Assembly: GCF_001612685.1 (NCBI RefSeq)
Contig: NZ_BDAY01000091.1
Location: forward strand, 1 to 48,036
Length of the DNA stretch: 48,036 nucleotides
Origin: Nocardia altamirensis NBRC 108246
GTDB lineage: Bacteria; Actinomycetota; Actinomycetes; Mycobacteriales; Mycobacteriaceae
Reading direction: 5' to 3'
The translations under genes and the position numbers were made by a program. A model generated the notes under the pieces. The model did no database searches and had not been told where the DNA came from. It worked only from the letters and a program-made list of their open reading frames with translations. The number at the start of each line of letters is the position of its first letter. The first letter of the stretch is position 1. Below are positions 25,585-33,957 of the stretch, piece after piece.

Positions 25585-26655
25585 ATGAGGTGTGCGACGT
25601 CGGAGGAAGCGTGCGGGCGGGCACGGCGGGTCGGCTCGGGTCGATCTTGGTGGGCGCGCGGGGTTCTCGCGATTCTCGCGCTGAGCCTGGTAGTGGGTGT
25701 GGCCGGCTGTGGGAATGACAGTGCCGCGTCTACCTCCGGGCAGCGTGGGCCTGCCACTGCGACGTTGACCGATCTCGATCCGACGCCGGTCGGGCCGCTG
25801 CCTACGCCGACGTTGCCTGTGACGGTGCGTTCGTTCGACGGCACCGACGTCACCATCACCGACGCCGATCGCATCATCGCGGTGGATCGGTACGGCACCC
25901 TGGCGCAGATCGTCTGGGCGCTCGGGATGGGACCCAAACTGGTCGGCCGCAGCACCAGCGCCGCGTTTCCCGCGGTCCGCGAGGTGCCGAACGTGGCGGG
26001 CGGCAACGGCATGTTGAGCGTGGAATCGGTACTGGCGCAACGTCCTTCGGTTTTCCTGACCGACACCGTCAGTGTCACGCCCGCGATTCGTGACCAGCTC
26101 AAAGCAGCGGGCGTCACCGTGGTCTACTTCGATCCGCAGCGCACGATGGACGGTGTGGTCCCGCAGATCGAGGCGGTCGCGGGCGCGCTCGGCGTGCCGG
26201 AACGCGGGCAGGCGCTCGGGCAGCGCACCCGCGACGAGATCGCCGCCGCCACCGCCGCGGTGCCCAAGCAGGATCCGGCGCTCACCATGGCGTTCCTGTA
26301 CCTGCGTACCACCTCGATCACGTTCCTGGCCGGGCCGGGGTCCGGCGCGGACGCGCTCATCGCCGCGCTCGGCGGCAAGGACGCGGGCGCCGCGTTGAAA
26401 GAACCGTTCGTTTCGATCACCAGCGAAGCCATGATCGCGGCCGCACCCGATCTGCTGATCGTGATGTCCGACGGCTTGAAATCCGTTGGGGGCGTGGACG
26501 GTTTGCAGAAGGTCCCCGGTATCGCGCAGACTCCGGCCGGGCGCAACAAGCGCGTCGTCGACATGTCGGACTCGGTGCTGTTCAGCTTCGGCCCCAACAC
26601 CGGCAAGGTGATCGCGGCCCTGAGCAAGGCCATCTACGGCCCCGTGCCCGCATGA
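25585..26655 (+). CDS. hmuT: haem/iron-chelate ABC transporter substrate-binding lipoprotein (HmuT-like)
   Basis: A 356-residue class III (BtuF/FhuD-like) binding protein. The signal peptide ends in a lipobox VGVAGC with Cys42. A Thr/Pro linker follows, then two lobes joined by a long helix: DRIIAVDRYGTLAQIVWALG, VESVLAQRPSVF, LKAAGVTVVYFD, TMAFLYLRTT. The arrangement resembles HmuT of corynebacteria, but a siderophore cannot be excluded. It acts outside the membrane, delivering to the permease encoded 118 bp downstream. The ATG lies directly behind the -10-like box, so there is no room for a ribosome site. The iron half-box is consistent with iron control. Confidence 0.85.
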   Translation: MRCATSEEACGRARRVGSGRSWWARGVLAILALSLVVGVAGCGNDSAASTSGQRGPATATLTDLDPTPVGPLPTPTLPVTVRSFDGTDVTITDADRIIAVDRYGTLAQIVWALGMGPKLVGRSTSAAFPAVREVPNVAGGNGMLSVESVLAQRPSVFLTDTVSVTPAIRDQLKAAGVTVVYFDPQRTMDGVVPQIEAVAGALGVPERGQALGQRTRDEIAAATAAVPKQDPALTMAFLYLRTTSITFLAGPGSGADALIAALGGKDAGAALKEPFVSITSEAMIAAAPDLLIVMSDGLKSVGGVDGLQKVPGIAQTPAGRNKRVVDMSDSVLFSFGPNTGKVIAALSKAIYGPVPA

Positions 26656-26773
26656 TCGACGTTGCCGACCGTGTCGGCGCGGGTGGGGGTGCGCGCGTGG
26701 CTTACCGTGCCCTCATGTCAGTCGACTGTGGTGGCGGGATTGAGCGGGCCGGCGTGATGGAAACTGTGGGCGC

Positions 26774-27880
26774 ATGACGGAATCCGCCGCCACCGAGACG
26801 GAACCGGCTGTGGCAGTGGAGCCGCCGGGCGCGCCTAAGTCGCGGCGGCGGTCGCGGACCACGGTGGCTTTTGTGGTGGCGATCGTCGGGTTGATTGTGT
26901 TGGCGCTCGTTTCTGCTGCGATCGGGCAGGTGCCTACGACGCCTGCTGAGGTGGCGGGGAGTGTGCTGCATCGGATCGGGCTGGATTGGGGGCCGATGCC
27001 TGCCCATCCTGCGGGCGAGGTCACCTTGTGGGAGGTGCGGTTTCCTCGGGTGCTGTTGGCGATGCTGGTGGGCGCGGCGCTCGCGACGGCAGGCGGGCTC
27101 TTGCAAGGGGTGTTCGCGAACCCGCTCGCCGAACCCGGGGTGATCGGGGTGTCGGCCGGTGCGGCGGTCGGTGCGGGCACCGTCATTGTGATCGGTGGTG
27201 CGTTCGTCGCCGCCTGGTCGGTGGCTGCGGCCGCGTTCGTCGCCGGGCTGGCGACCACCTTGCTGGTCTATGTGCTCTCGCGCTCCAACGGACGGACCGA
27301 GGTGGTCACGTTGGTGCTCACCGGGGTCGCGATCAACGCCTTCGCGGGCGGGCTGATCGCGTACCTGCTGTTCGTCGCCTCCCCCGCCGCGCGCGATCAG
27401 CTCGTGTTCTGGCAGTTGGGTTCGCTCAACGGCGCCAACTGGGATTCGGTGACCATCGTCGCCTGCCTCACCGCCGTCGGCGTCACTGCCGCCATCCTGA
27501 TCGCGCCGCGACTGGACCTGCTCGCACTCGGCGAAGCGGCCGCCCGGAACCTCGGCGTCGACGTGGAACGCTTGCGGCGCAACGTCATTCTGGTGGTTGC
27601 GCTCCTCGCGACCGCAGGCGTCGCCTTCAACGGCATCGTGCTGTTCGTCGGCCTCATCGTCCCGCACCTCGTCCGCATGCTGGTCGGACCCGCCCACCGC
27701 GTGCTGATCCCGCTCAGCGCCATCGTCGGCGCCGTCGTCCTGCTTGCCGCCGATGTCGGCGCCCGCTCGCTGGTGCACAACGCCGACCTCCCCCTCGGCA
27801 TGCTCACCTCCCTCGTCGGCGGCCCCTTCTTCTTCTGGCTGCTGCGCCGCACCCGAGCACGTGCCGGAGGTTGGGCATGA
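26774..27880 (+). CDS. hmuU: FecCD/HmuU-type ABC transporter permease
   Basis: A 368-residue permease with about 9-10 membrane helices after a 30-residue basic cytoplasmic tail. The BtuC/FecCD signatures are clear: RFPRVLLAMLVGAALATAGG, NPLAEPGVIGVSAGAAVGAG, GLIVPHLVRMLVGPAHR and the last helix region PLGMLTSLVGGPFFFWLL. The wording of these motifs is closest to haem permeases. It dimerises and pairs with the ATPase at 28302. Its stop TGA (27878-27880) overlaps the ATG of a repeat-built ORF (ATGA); in an ordinary operon that ATG would be the ATPase start. Confidence 0.92.
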   Translation: MTESAATETEPAVAVEPPGAPKSRRRSRTTVAFVVAIVGLIVLALVSAAIGQVPTTPAEVAGSVLHRIGLDWGPMPAHPAGEVTLWEVRFPRVLLAMLVGAALATAGGLLQGVFANPLAEPGVIGVSAGAAVGAGTVIVIGGAFVAAWSVAAAAFVAGLATTLLVYVLSRSNGRTEVVTLVLTGVAINAFAGGLIAYLLFVASPAARDQLVFWQLGSLNGANWDSVTIVACLTAVGVTAAILIAPRLDLLALGEAAARNLGVDVERLRRNVILVVALLATAGVAFNGIVLFVGLIVPHLVRMLVGPAHRVLIPLSAIVGAVVLLAADVGARSLVHNADLPLGMLTSLVGGPFFFWLLRRTRARAGGWA

Positions 27881-28305
27881 GCTCGCGAATCACGCACCAG
27901 CACAACGCAGATGGCGTAGTCATGAGCAAACGATGTGACCGAATCATCCTGCCAGCACACATCGTGCAGGACGAAGCCGTGCGCCGGCGAGCCGGAGTCA
28001 GCACCGAACTACGAGCGCGAATCATGCACCAGCACAACGCGCATGGCGCAGTCGAGCGCCAGCGAGCCGCAGTCATGAGCAAACGCTGTGAGCGAATCAT
28101 CCCGCCAGCGCGCATCGTGCACGACGAAGCCGTGCGCCGGCGAGCCGGAGTCATCAGTGGACGACGAGCGCTAATCACGCACCAGCACAACGCGCATGAC
28201 GGGGCCGTGCGGCGAGGCGCAGTCTTGAGTGAACGACAAGCGCGAATCACGCACCAGCTTGCACCGCGTGTGACGGGGCCGAGCGGCAGCGAGATGCGCG
28301 CATGA
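27877..28305 (+). CDS. 142-aa repeat-built ORF between hmuU and hmuV
   Basis: It starts at an ATG overlapping the hmuU stop and ends in a TGA overlapping the hmuV ATG, both as ATGAGC. It consists of six degenerate units starting at 27877, 27922, 28000, 28075, 28153 and 28225, with lengths 45, 78, 75, 78, 72 and 77 bp before the hmuV ATG. All but the last are multiples of three. Units start with ATGAGC or a variant and end in GGAGTC/GCAGTC. The peptide repeats RITHQHNA and EAVRRRAG and is Arg/His-rich. I know no family. It may be a junk expansion that keeps translation flowing, or a small metal/haem-binding protein (many His). Confidence 0.5.
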   Translation: MSSRITHQHNADGVVMSKRCDRIILPAHIVQDEAVRRRAGVSTELRARIMHQHNAHGAVERQRAAVMSKRCERIIPPARIVHDEAVRRRAGVISGRRALITHQHNAHDGAVRRGAVLSERQARITHQLAPRVTGPSGSEMRA

Positions 28306-29159
28306 GCGGGGTTCGGCAGCTCGGTGGGGTGTTTGCGCGGACGCACGAGTTGCCCGAAGCGCCGGAGAAGGGTGCGGTGACGTTGCGGGCACGGGGGGTG
28401 AGTATCGAACGGCGGGGCGCGAACAGTGCGGGGAGGCGCGTGCTCGACGAGGTCGACTTCGATGTTGTCGCAGGGGAAATCGTTGCGTTGGTCGGGCCCA
28501 ACGGGGCTGGTAAGTCGACGTTGCTTGCGGCGTTGGCCGGGGAACTCACGCCGAGCGCGGGGACGGTCGAGCTCGAAGGGCAGGCGCTGACGCATTGGTC
28601 GACGCTCGATATGGCGCGGCGGCGGGCGGTGCTCCCGCAGAACCACACTGTCGGTTTCCCTTTCACCGCTCGCGAGGTGGTCGCGATGGGGCGGTCGCCG
28701 TGGTTGCGCACCGAGCGGCGGGCACTCGACGACGAGCGGATCGCCGCCGCGATGGCCGCCGCCGACGTGGAACACCTTGCCACCCGGTCGTTTCCGACGC
28801 TGTCCGGCGGTGAACGGGCCCGCGTCGCGTTGGCCCGCGTGCTCGCGCAGGACACCGGAACTCTGCTGCTCGACGAACCGACCGCCGCGCTCGATCTCGG
28901 CCATCAGGAAGCAGTGCTTCGACTCGCCACCGCGCGGGCCGCGGCCGGCGCCGCTGTCGTGGTCGTCCTGCACGATCTCGGCATTGCCGCCGCCTATTCG
29001 GATCGTGTCGCCGTGCTCGACGCGGGTCGCATCGCCGCCGACGGCCCGCCGCGCGAGGTGCTCACCACCGCATTGCTCACCCGCGTCTACCAGCACCCCG
29101 TCGAGGTGTTGAACCACCCGGTCACCGGCGCACAGCTGGTCCTGCCGATCCGGCGCTGA
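28302..29159 (+). CDS. hmuV: haem/iron ABC transporter ATP-binding protein (HmuV-like)
   Basis: A 285-residue ABC ATPase. Walker A is GPNGAGKST (about residues 67-75), with the Q-loop in LPQNHTVGFPF. The signature is LSGGERARVALARVL, Walker B LLLDEPTAALDLGH, and the switch His is in VVLHDLG. RRRAVLPQ and FPFTAREVVAMG are typical of HmuV-type haem ATPases. It powers uptake through HmuU at the inner face of the membrane. The ATG overlaps the stop of the repeat ORF, so its translation probably depends on that ORF being read. The first 25 residues are extra compared with relatives. Confidence 0.93.
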   Translation: MSGVRQLGGVFARTHELPEAPEKGAVTLRARGVSIERRGANSAGRRVLDEVDFDVVAGEIVALVGPNGAGKSTLLAALAGELTPSAGTVELEGQALTHWSTLDMARRRAVLPQNHTVGFPFTAREVVAMGRSPWLRTERRALDDERIAAAMAAADVEHLATRSFPTLSGGERARVALARVLAQDTGTLLLDEPTAALDLGHQEAVLRLATARAAAGAAVVVVLHDLGIAAAYSDRVAVLDAGRIAADGPPREVLTTALLTRVYQHPVEVLNHPVTGAQLVLPIRR

Positions 29160-29181
29160 ACGCCCACTGCGGCAGCTTTTT

Positions 29182-29294
29182 CCGAACACTACGTCACGAT
29201 CGGCCCCAGCACCGCGAACATCACTGCCCCAGGGGTGAACGCGAACATGGCTGGTCCGGAGGTGAACGCGAACATCACTGGCCCAGAGGTGAAT
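29182..29294. repeat. duplicated mmpL segment with three 27-bp tandem copies
   Basis: 29182-29240 matches 29583-29642 inside the mmpL gene nearly base for base (one deletion and a few changes). The 27-bp end piece is then repeated exactly in register: 29214-29240, 29241-29267 and 29268-29294. On the minus strand the copies would read F-T-x-G-x-x-M-F-A, the start of an MMPL membrane helix, but they lie behind the mmpL stop in another frame. Confidence 0.85.
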
Positions 29295-29303
29295 CCGGTC
29301 GAG

Positions 29304-31394
29304 TCAGCGCCAGATCAGCTTCAACACCGCAGGCGTCAGCAGCATCCGGATCACCGTGGCGTCGAGAATCAGCGCAGCGATCATCCCGTAGGCGATGTAC
29401 TTCATCAACACCAGATCCGAGAACCCGAACGCACCGGTGACCACGATGAGAATCGCTGCAGCAGAGGTGATCACGCTACCGGTGTGGGCGATGCCGTACC
29501 GGATCGCCTCGGGCGGATCCGCACCACCGCCCCGCGCCTCAGCCACCCTGGACAGCAAGAACACCTCATAGTCGGTCGACAGACCGAACACTACGGTCAC
29601 GATCAACGCCAGTACCGCGAACATCAGTGGCCCAGGGGTGAAATGGAAGAACCCCGCCCCGTGCCCCTCCACGAACACCCACGTGAGCACCCCCATCGTC
29701 GACACCAAACTCAACGCACTCATCGCAACGGCCTTGACCGCCAACACCATCGACCGGAACGCGGCATACATCAGCACCAATGCCGCCGCCGCGAGCAGCG
29801 CCACCAGCACCGGCAGCCCGGCAAGCAGCCCGTTGATGCTGTCGCGTTCCAACGCGGGCACCCCGGCCACCATGACCTCCACCCCCGGCGGTTCCGGTAT
29901 CGCCCGTAGGGCATTGATCACCCGGTCGGAGTCCTGCTTGTCGGCCAGCCCGGCCTGCAGCACATTGACGCCGTCCTTGGTCGCCACCGAAGGCTCGAAT
30001 CGTCCGGTGAGCCCGGGGATCTGACTCGCCGCGTACCGAATATCGCTGAGCTGCTCCGGGCTCGCGCCGAGCACAACAAGTTTCAGCGGTTCGGTGCGGA
30101 AACTGGGGAACAGTTCGTCGAATCGCTCCTGCGCAACGCGCGCCGAATTCTCCGCGCCGAGATATTTCTCACTGATCCCGCCGAACTCGATGTGGCGGAT
30201 CGGAATGCTCAACGCGAGCAGCACGAGCACGATCGGCACCGCGACCGCCCACGGCCGCCGCATCGACCACTGCGCCAGCCTGGAGAAGAATCCCGCGTCG
30301 ATCTGCGCCTCGGTCTGGGTGCGGGAGAACCGTTTCCACCCGAGCAGATCGATGCGCCGCCCGGCGATGCTGAGTGCGGCGGGCAAGGCCGTCACCGAAA
30401 GCAGCGCCGCCAGCAGCACCGAACTGATGCCGCCGTAGGGCACCGATCGCAGCACCCCGTTCGGGAAGATGAACAGCGCCCCGAGACTGACCGCGATGAT
30501 CGCCGCCGAGAACAGCACCGTGCGCCCGGCGGTGGCGACGGTGCGTGCGGTCGCCTCCTCCACGGTCCGCCCCGCGGCGAGCTCCTCCCGGAATCGGGTG
30601 ACCGTGAAAAGTCCGTAGTCGATGGCCAATCCGAGACTGACCAACGTCATCACCGTGCTGGCGAACACGTTCACGTCGATGAACCCGGTGAGCCCGCGCA
30701 TGATTCCGGCGGTGCCCATGATCGTCATCCCACCGATCAGCACCGGAAGCAACGCACCGATCACCCCGCCGAACACGAAGTACAACAGGATCGCCACCAA
30801 CGGCAGCGCGATCAGCTCTGCGCGGTGAATGTCGTCCTGCATACCGGTATTCAGGCCGGCGAGCACCGGCTGCAACCCGGCCAGCTGCACCGTGGTGCCG
30901 CCAGGTCCGCCACCGGCACGCCCGGCGCCGAGGTGATCCTTGATCGCCGAATAGTTCTCGACGGTCGCGGTCCCTTCACCCCGCAACCCGACACTCGCGA
31001 ACGCATGGGTGTGCGAGGCATCGGTGGCGTTCGCCGCGAACGGACTGTCCCAGTAGCTGTCGATCTTCAGGATGTTGTCGGGAAACTGCGCGAGCAATCC
31101 GTTCAACGCGCCGGTCACGGCGCTGCGCACCGCCGGGTCGTCGACGGTGGTCCCGGCGGGCGCGGTGTAGAGCAGGATCAGGTCGCTGTCGGTGTCGCGA
31201 CCGAAGGTGGCGTCGGCGATCTTGGACGCCGCCACCGATTCGCTGGTCTCGTCGAACCAGCCCTCCTGCGTCAACCGATCCGCGAGGCCGCGCCCGTACA
31301 GCCCGGACAGCACGACCGCCAGCGCGAACACGCCGAGCACAAGGAACCGGTGCCGGTAGACGCACCGGCCCCACCGCAGCAATCCGGAGTGCAC
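29304..31394 (-). CDS. MMPL family transporter
   Basis: A 696-residue RND-superfamily lipid or small-molecule exporter of the mycobacterial MmpL type. Two halves each have one helix, a periplasmic domain of about 120-150 residues, and five helices. Signature stretches include LVSLGLAIDYGLFTVTRFREE and VTVVFGLSTDYEVFLLSRVAE, the paired Asp-Tyr sites for proton coupling. The GTG at 31394 has AAGGGG upstream and gives a short HSGLLRWGRCVYRHR cytoplasmic start; the frame is open to 31529. It follows the lipoprotein gene by 62 bp on the same strand, so the two may work together at the envelope. The substrate is unknown. Confidence 0.93.
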   Translation of the reverse strand: MHSGLLRWGRCVYRHRFLVLGVFALAVVLSGLYGRGLADRLTQEGWFDETSESVAASKIADATFGRDTDSDLILLYTAPAGTTVDDPAVRSAVTGALNGLLAQFPDNILKIDSYWDSPFAANATDASHTHAFASVGLRGEGTATVENYSAIKDHLGAGRAGGGPGGTTVQLAGLQPVLAGLNTGMQDDIHRAELIALPLVAILLYFVFGGVIGALLPVLIGGMTIMGTAGIMRGLTGFIDVNVFASTVMTLVSLGLAIDYGLFTVTRFREELAAGRTVEEATARTVATAGRTVLFSAAIIAVSLGALFIFPNGVLRSVPYGGISSVLLAALLSVTALPAALSIAGRRIDLLGWKRFSRTQTEAQIDAGFFSRLAQWSMRRPWAVAVPIVLVLLALSIPIRHIEFGGISEKYLGAENSARVAQERFDELFPSFRTEPLKLVVLGASPEQLSDIRYAASQIPGLTGRFEPSVATKDGVNVLQAGLADKQDSDRVINALRAIPEPPGVEVMVAGVPALERDSINGLLAGLPVLVALLAAAALVLMYAAFRSMVLAVKAVAMSALSLVSTMGVLTWVFVEGHGAGFFHFTPGPLMFAVLALIVTVVFGLSTDYEVFLLSRVAEARGGGADPPEAIRYGIAHTGSVITSAAAILIVVTGAFGFSDLVLMKYIAYGMIAALILDATVIRMLLTPAVLKLIWR

Positions 31395-31456
31395 CTTCGA
31401 ATCCCCTTGCGGCACTGCGCGTACCGAGGGCGCGCTGCGTAAGCCGGACACCCGGG

Positions 31457-31984
31457 TCAGCCGCAGGCCGCGGTGCGGTAGTCGGCCGAACGCAGGATCC
31501 CGCACAGGTCGGTGCGCGAGATCTTCCACTTACCGTCGTGCAGCACGAAGTGCACGACGGTGGTGCGCACCGCGGACCCTGTTCCGTCTTTGTCCAGGCG
31601 CATCGTCGCGGTGAGCGTGCCGTCGTGGTTGTCGAACACCGGGTCGGTGACCCCATAGACGGCGCGCGGATTGTCTTGCAGCGCCTTGTACATGTCCGGG
31701 ATAGCCGTCTTGAACGCGTCGCCGTCCTCGATGAGGTCGGTGCGTTCGCTGTCGGGCAGCGCGGGGTCGAGCGCCCGCTTGATCTGCGAGTCCAGCTGGG
31801 CCGCGGTCGGCAGCGGCGGGTGCGCGGCGATCGAGGAGGTGGTGACGGAGGCGGACAGGGAAGCATTGGCCGCCGAACGCGCGGCGTCGACGGCCGCCTC
31901 GTCCGGCCCGGTGCTGCAGGCGGCGCAGGCAAGCAGGACGAGGGTGGCCGTGGTCAGGGCGCATCGTGTGTATGGCATCCCCAT
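31457..31984 (-). CDS. small secreted lipoprotein (MTB12-like)
   Basis: A 175-residue exported protein. The signal sequence has a hydrophobic core and Cys residues at 20 and 23 (LVLLACAACS), either of which could be the lipidated residue. The mature part has a cystatin/NTF2-like layout: a PTAAQLDSQIKRALD helix, then VVHFVLHDGKWKISRTDLC strands. This resembles the low-molecular-weight antigen MTB12 family. It ends in a possible disulfide pair (CGILRSADYRTAACG). The start directly follows the stop of the upstream small gene (no gap), and mmpL follows after 62 bp. An ATG at 31978 is an alternative start. Confidence 0.78.
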   Translation of the reverse strand: MGMPYTRCALTTATLVLLACAACSTGPDEAAVDAARSAANASLSASVTTSSIAAHPPLPTAAQLDSQIKRALDPALPDSERTDLIEDGDAFKTAIPDMYKALQDNPRAVYGVTDPVFDNHDGTLTATMRLDKDGTGSAVRTTVVHFVLHDGKWKISRTDLCGILRSADYRTAACG

Positions 31985-32338
31985 CTACATACCATCAATC
32001 ACGGAACTGATCCGACCGAGCAACGCGCGAACAGTTGTCACGTCACGATCCGGCACGGCGACCGGCGCGGCGTCGGGGATCAGGTCCCGCACCAACGCGA
32101 CGACGCTGCGTTCGTCGTCGAGGTCGATATCGGTGACCCGCGCCTCGGCGACCGCGACGACGTCCTCCGGGCTCGGCACCGCGCTGGTGAGGTCGGGTCG
32201 GTAGATCTCCAGCGTCAGCGTGGATCGGACCGTACGAAACGCGTAGGGCCTGCCATCGCCGGTCGTTCCGAACCCATGAGCGAACGGACCAACGGTTATG
32301 TCATCGATGGCAAAGCCCGACGTATGGTCGGCTATCAA
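31985..32338 (-). CDS. hypothetical protein, 117 aa
   Basis: Not recognised. It is 117 residues with no signal or membrane segment, and acidic in the C-terminal half (EARVTDIDLDDERSVVALV, then PDRDVTTVRALLGR). Its middle (RSTLTLEIYRPDLTSAVPSP) looks like a beta-rich then helical small domain. Its TAG stop is adjacent to the next ATG, so it is probably the first gene of the lipoprotein-mmpL operon. It is divergent from lppL, with a shared 155-bp promoter region. Confidence 0.65.
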   Translation of the reverse strand: MIADHTSGFAIDDITVGPFAHGFGTTGDGRPYAFRTVRSTLTLEIYRPDLTSAVPSPEDVVAVAEARVTDIDLDDERSVVALVRDLIPDAAPVAVPDRDVTTVRALLGRISSVIDGM

Positions 32339-32493
32339 CCGGATCTCCCTGATTTGGACACTGATTCAACTCAACGGTAACCCCCATCACCCACATTCTC
32401 CCCCAGCCGACACCCCGGTAGGCCGCGGTGTTGCGCCATCATGGTCAGATGGTGACGTTGCGGTTTATTCGACGGTAAGAAGGAGTTCGCTGG

Positions 32494-33660
32494 ATGCGCC
32501 CTCGCGGCTGGGTTCAGGTGGCGGCGTTCGCGAGGCCCACCGTGGTGACGGCCCGCTACCGCCGCCAGGCCCGACCCGATGTTCCGTCGGCGGCGTTCGC
32601 GAAACACCCGGAGGTGAGGGTCCGGCACCGGCGCGCACGTGTCCCAGCGCTGGTCGCGGGCGGCATGGCATTCGTCCTGCTCACCGGATGTTCCTCCAGC
32701 TCCAACAGTGAAAACCTGCCCACCAGAGACCCGGCCGTCGCCGCGACCGCACCCACGCCGACCACCACGCCCGCGGGCGAGGTCACCCCGCTCGGCACCC
32801 CGATCGCAGGCCTTTTCGCCGAGGCGAGCACCGGTCGGCTGGCCGCACTCGACATCACCAACCCGAAGAGCAGCACGCTGCTCGTCATCGACCCCGCGAA
32901 ACTCGCAGGTACGCCCGGCGTCGACGCCGTGTCCCTCCCCGCCCCCGGCGTCGCCATCAGCCAGGGCAAACCCGGCGAAGTACTGATCCCTGCCGCCAAA
33001 CGGATCCTTCGCGTCGACCTCGCCACCCGCGCGGTCACCGAGGTCCCGGTCGCAGGCGACGCCCGCTCGGTCCAGTATCTCGACGACGGCAGGCTGCTCG
33101 TCGGCACCGCCGACGGCAAGGTCCGCACCCTCTCCCCGCAGGGCGCGGTCGTCTCCACCGTCGACGGTCTCGCCTCCGCCGACGCGCTCACCTACACCGA
33201 CGACCGCGTCACCGTGCTCGACCGCCGCCAGACCTCGGTCACCGAGATCGAACCAGGCAAAGACGGCCTCGGCCTGTCACTTCGAGCCGGCGACGGCGCA
33301 ACGACGATGATCTCCGATCGGTTCGGCCGCATCCTGGTGACCGACACCGCGGGCGGCGAACTGTTGGTCTTCAGTGCCGCACCTCTCGTCCTGCGTCAGC
33401 GGTTCCCGGTAAACTCTTCCCCTTACGCGCTTGCCTACGATCAGCGGTCCGACACCGTGTGGGTGACGTGCACGCAGAGCAACGAAGTCGTCGGATTCGA
33501 CCTGTCGACGGGTATACCGAAAGAGGTGGGACGGTACGCCACCGTCCGGCAGCCGAACTCGGTGACCATCGAGCAGCGCACCGGTGACATGTTCGTGGGG
33601 TCCGCGACCGGCGACGGCCTGCAGCGGATCCGCGCGGACGATCGGAAGAGAGGGCACTGA
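32494..33660 (+). CDS. lppL: LppL-like beta-propeller lipoprotein
   Basis: A 388-residue lipoprotein with lipobox AFVLLTGC (Cys66) and a Ser/Thr/Pro linker, then a propeller of repeated blades (for example VQYLDDGRLLVGTADGKVRT, ALAYDQRSDTVWVTC, NSVTIEQRTGDMFVGSA). It corresponds to Rv2138 in the tuberculosis gene order and sits at the outer face of the membrane. Function is unknown. The ATG at 32494 has AAGGAG 8 nt upstream; a GTG at 32617 would give a more normal signal-peptide length and remains possible. Its stop overlaps the next ATG (TGATG). Confidence 0.85.
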   Translation: MRPRGWVQVAAFARPTVVTARYRRQARPDVPSAAFAKHPEVRVRHRRARVPALVAGGMAFVLLTGCSSSSNSENLPTRDPAVAATAPTPTTTPAGEVTPLGTPIAGLFAEASTGRLAALDITNPKSSTLLVIDPAKLAGTPGVDAVSLPAPGVAISQGKPGEVLIPAAKRILRVDLATRAVTEVPVAGDARSVQYLDDGRLLVGTADGKVRTLSPQGAVVSTVDGLASADALTYTDDRVTVLDRRQTSVTEIEPGKDGLGLSLRAGDGATTMISDRFGRILVTDTAGGELLVFSAAPLVLRQRFPVNSSPYALAYDQRSDTVWVTCTQSNEVVGFDLSTGIPKEVGRYATVRQPNSVTIEQRTGDMFVGSATGDGLQRIRADDRKRGH

Positions 33661-33953
33661 TGACTCGGGCAACGCGCGCGGAGGATGAACCGGCAGCACA
33701 CGAGCCCGCCGACCGGCGGACGCGGCGACGCGGCCTGCCTGTCGGCTGGGAAACCACCAGTGACGACTATGAATACGTGCCGCTGCGCCTGCCGCCGGAC
33801 GTGACCAGAGTGACCGCGTCCATGCGGCTGGCCATCCAGGCCGAGTTCGGGGGCTGGGAGCTGTCCCGCGTTCGCGCCTACACCGACGGCAGCCGCCGGG
33901 TGCTGCTGCGCCGCCGAAAGACCGCGCTACCCCAGCCGGAACCGGGAATGTGA
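33660..33953 (+). CDS. DUF5703 family protein
   Basis: A 97-residue basic protein matching the small DUF5703 family (Rv2137c type): a Arg/Glu-rich start, then GWETTSDDYEYVPLRLPPDV, AIQAEFGGWELSRVRAYTDG and a final RRVLLRRRK. No catalytic motif. Its ATG overlaps the lppL stop and its stop is 4 bp before pyrD, so the three genes are one transcript. In M. tuberculosis the same gene lies beside lppL, but on the other strand. Confidence 0.85.
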   Translation: MTRATRAEDEPAAHEPADRRTRRRGLPVGWETTSDDYEYVPLRLPPDVTRVTASMRLAIQAEFGGWELSRVRAYTDGSRRVLLRRRKTALPQPEPGM

Positions 33954-33957
33954 GCTG

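Noticed and set aside
27804..29189. 461-codon minus-strand open frame
   Set aside because: Antisense to hmuV and the repeat ORF; stays open only because of high GC and repeats.
29214..29294. Possible CRISPR-like array
   Set aside because: The 27-bp units are directly joined without spacers and derive from mmpL.
30192..31442. 416-codon plus-strand open frame
   Set aside because: Antisense to mmpL, Arg/Gln/His-rich, no domain.
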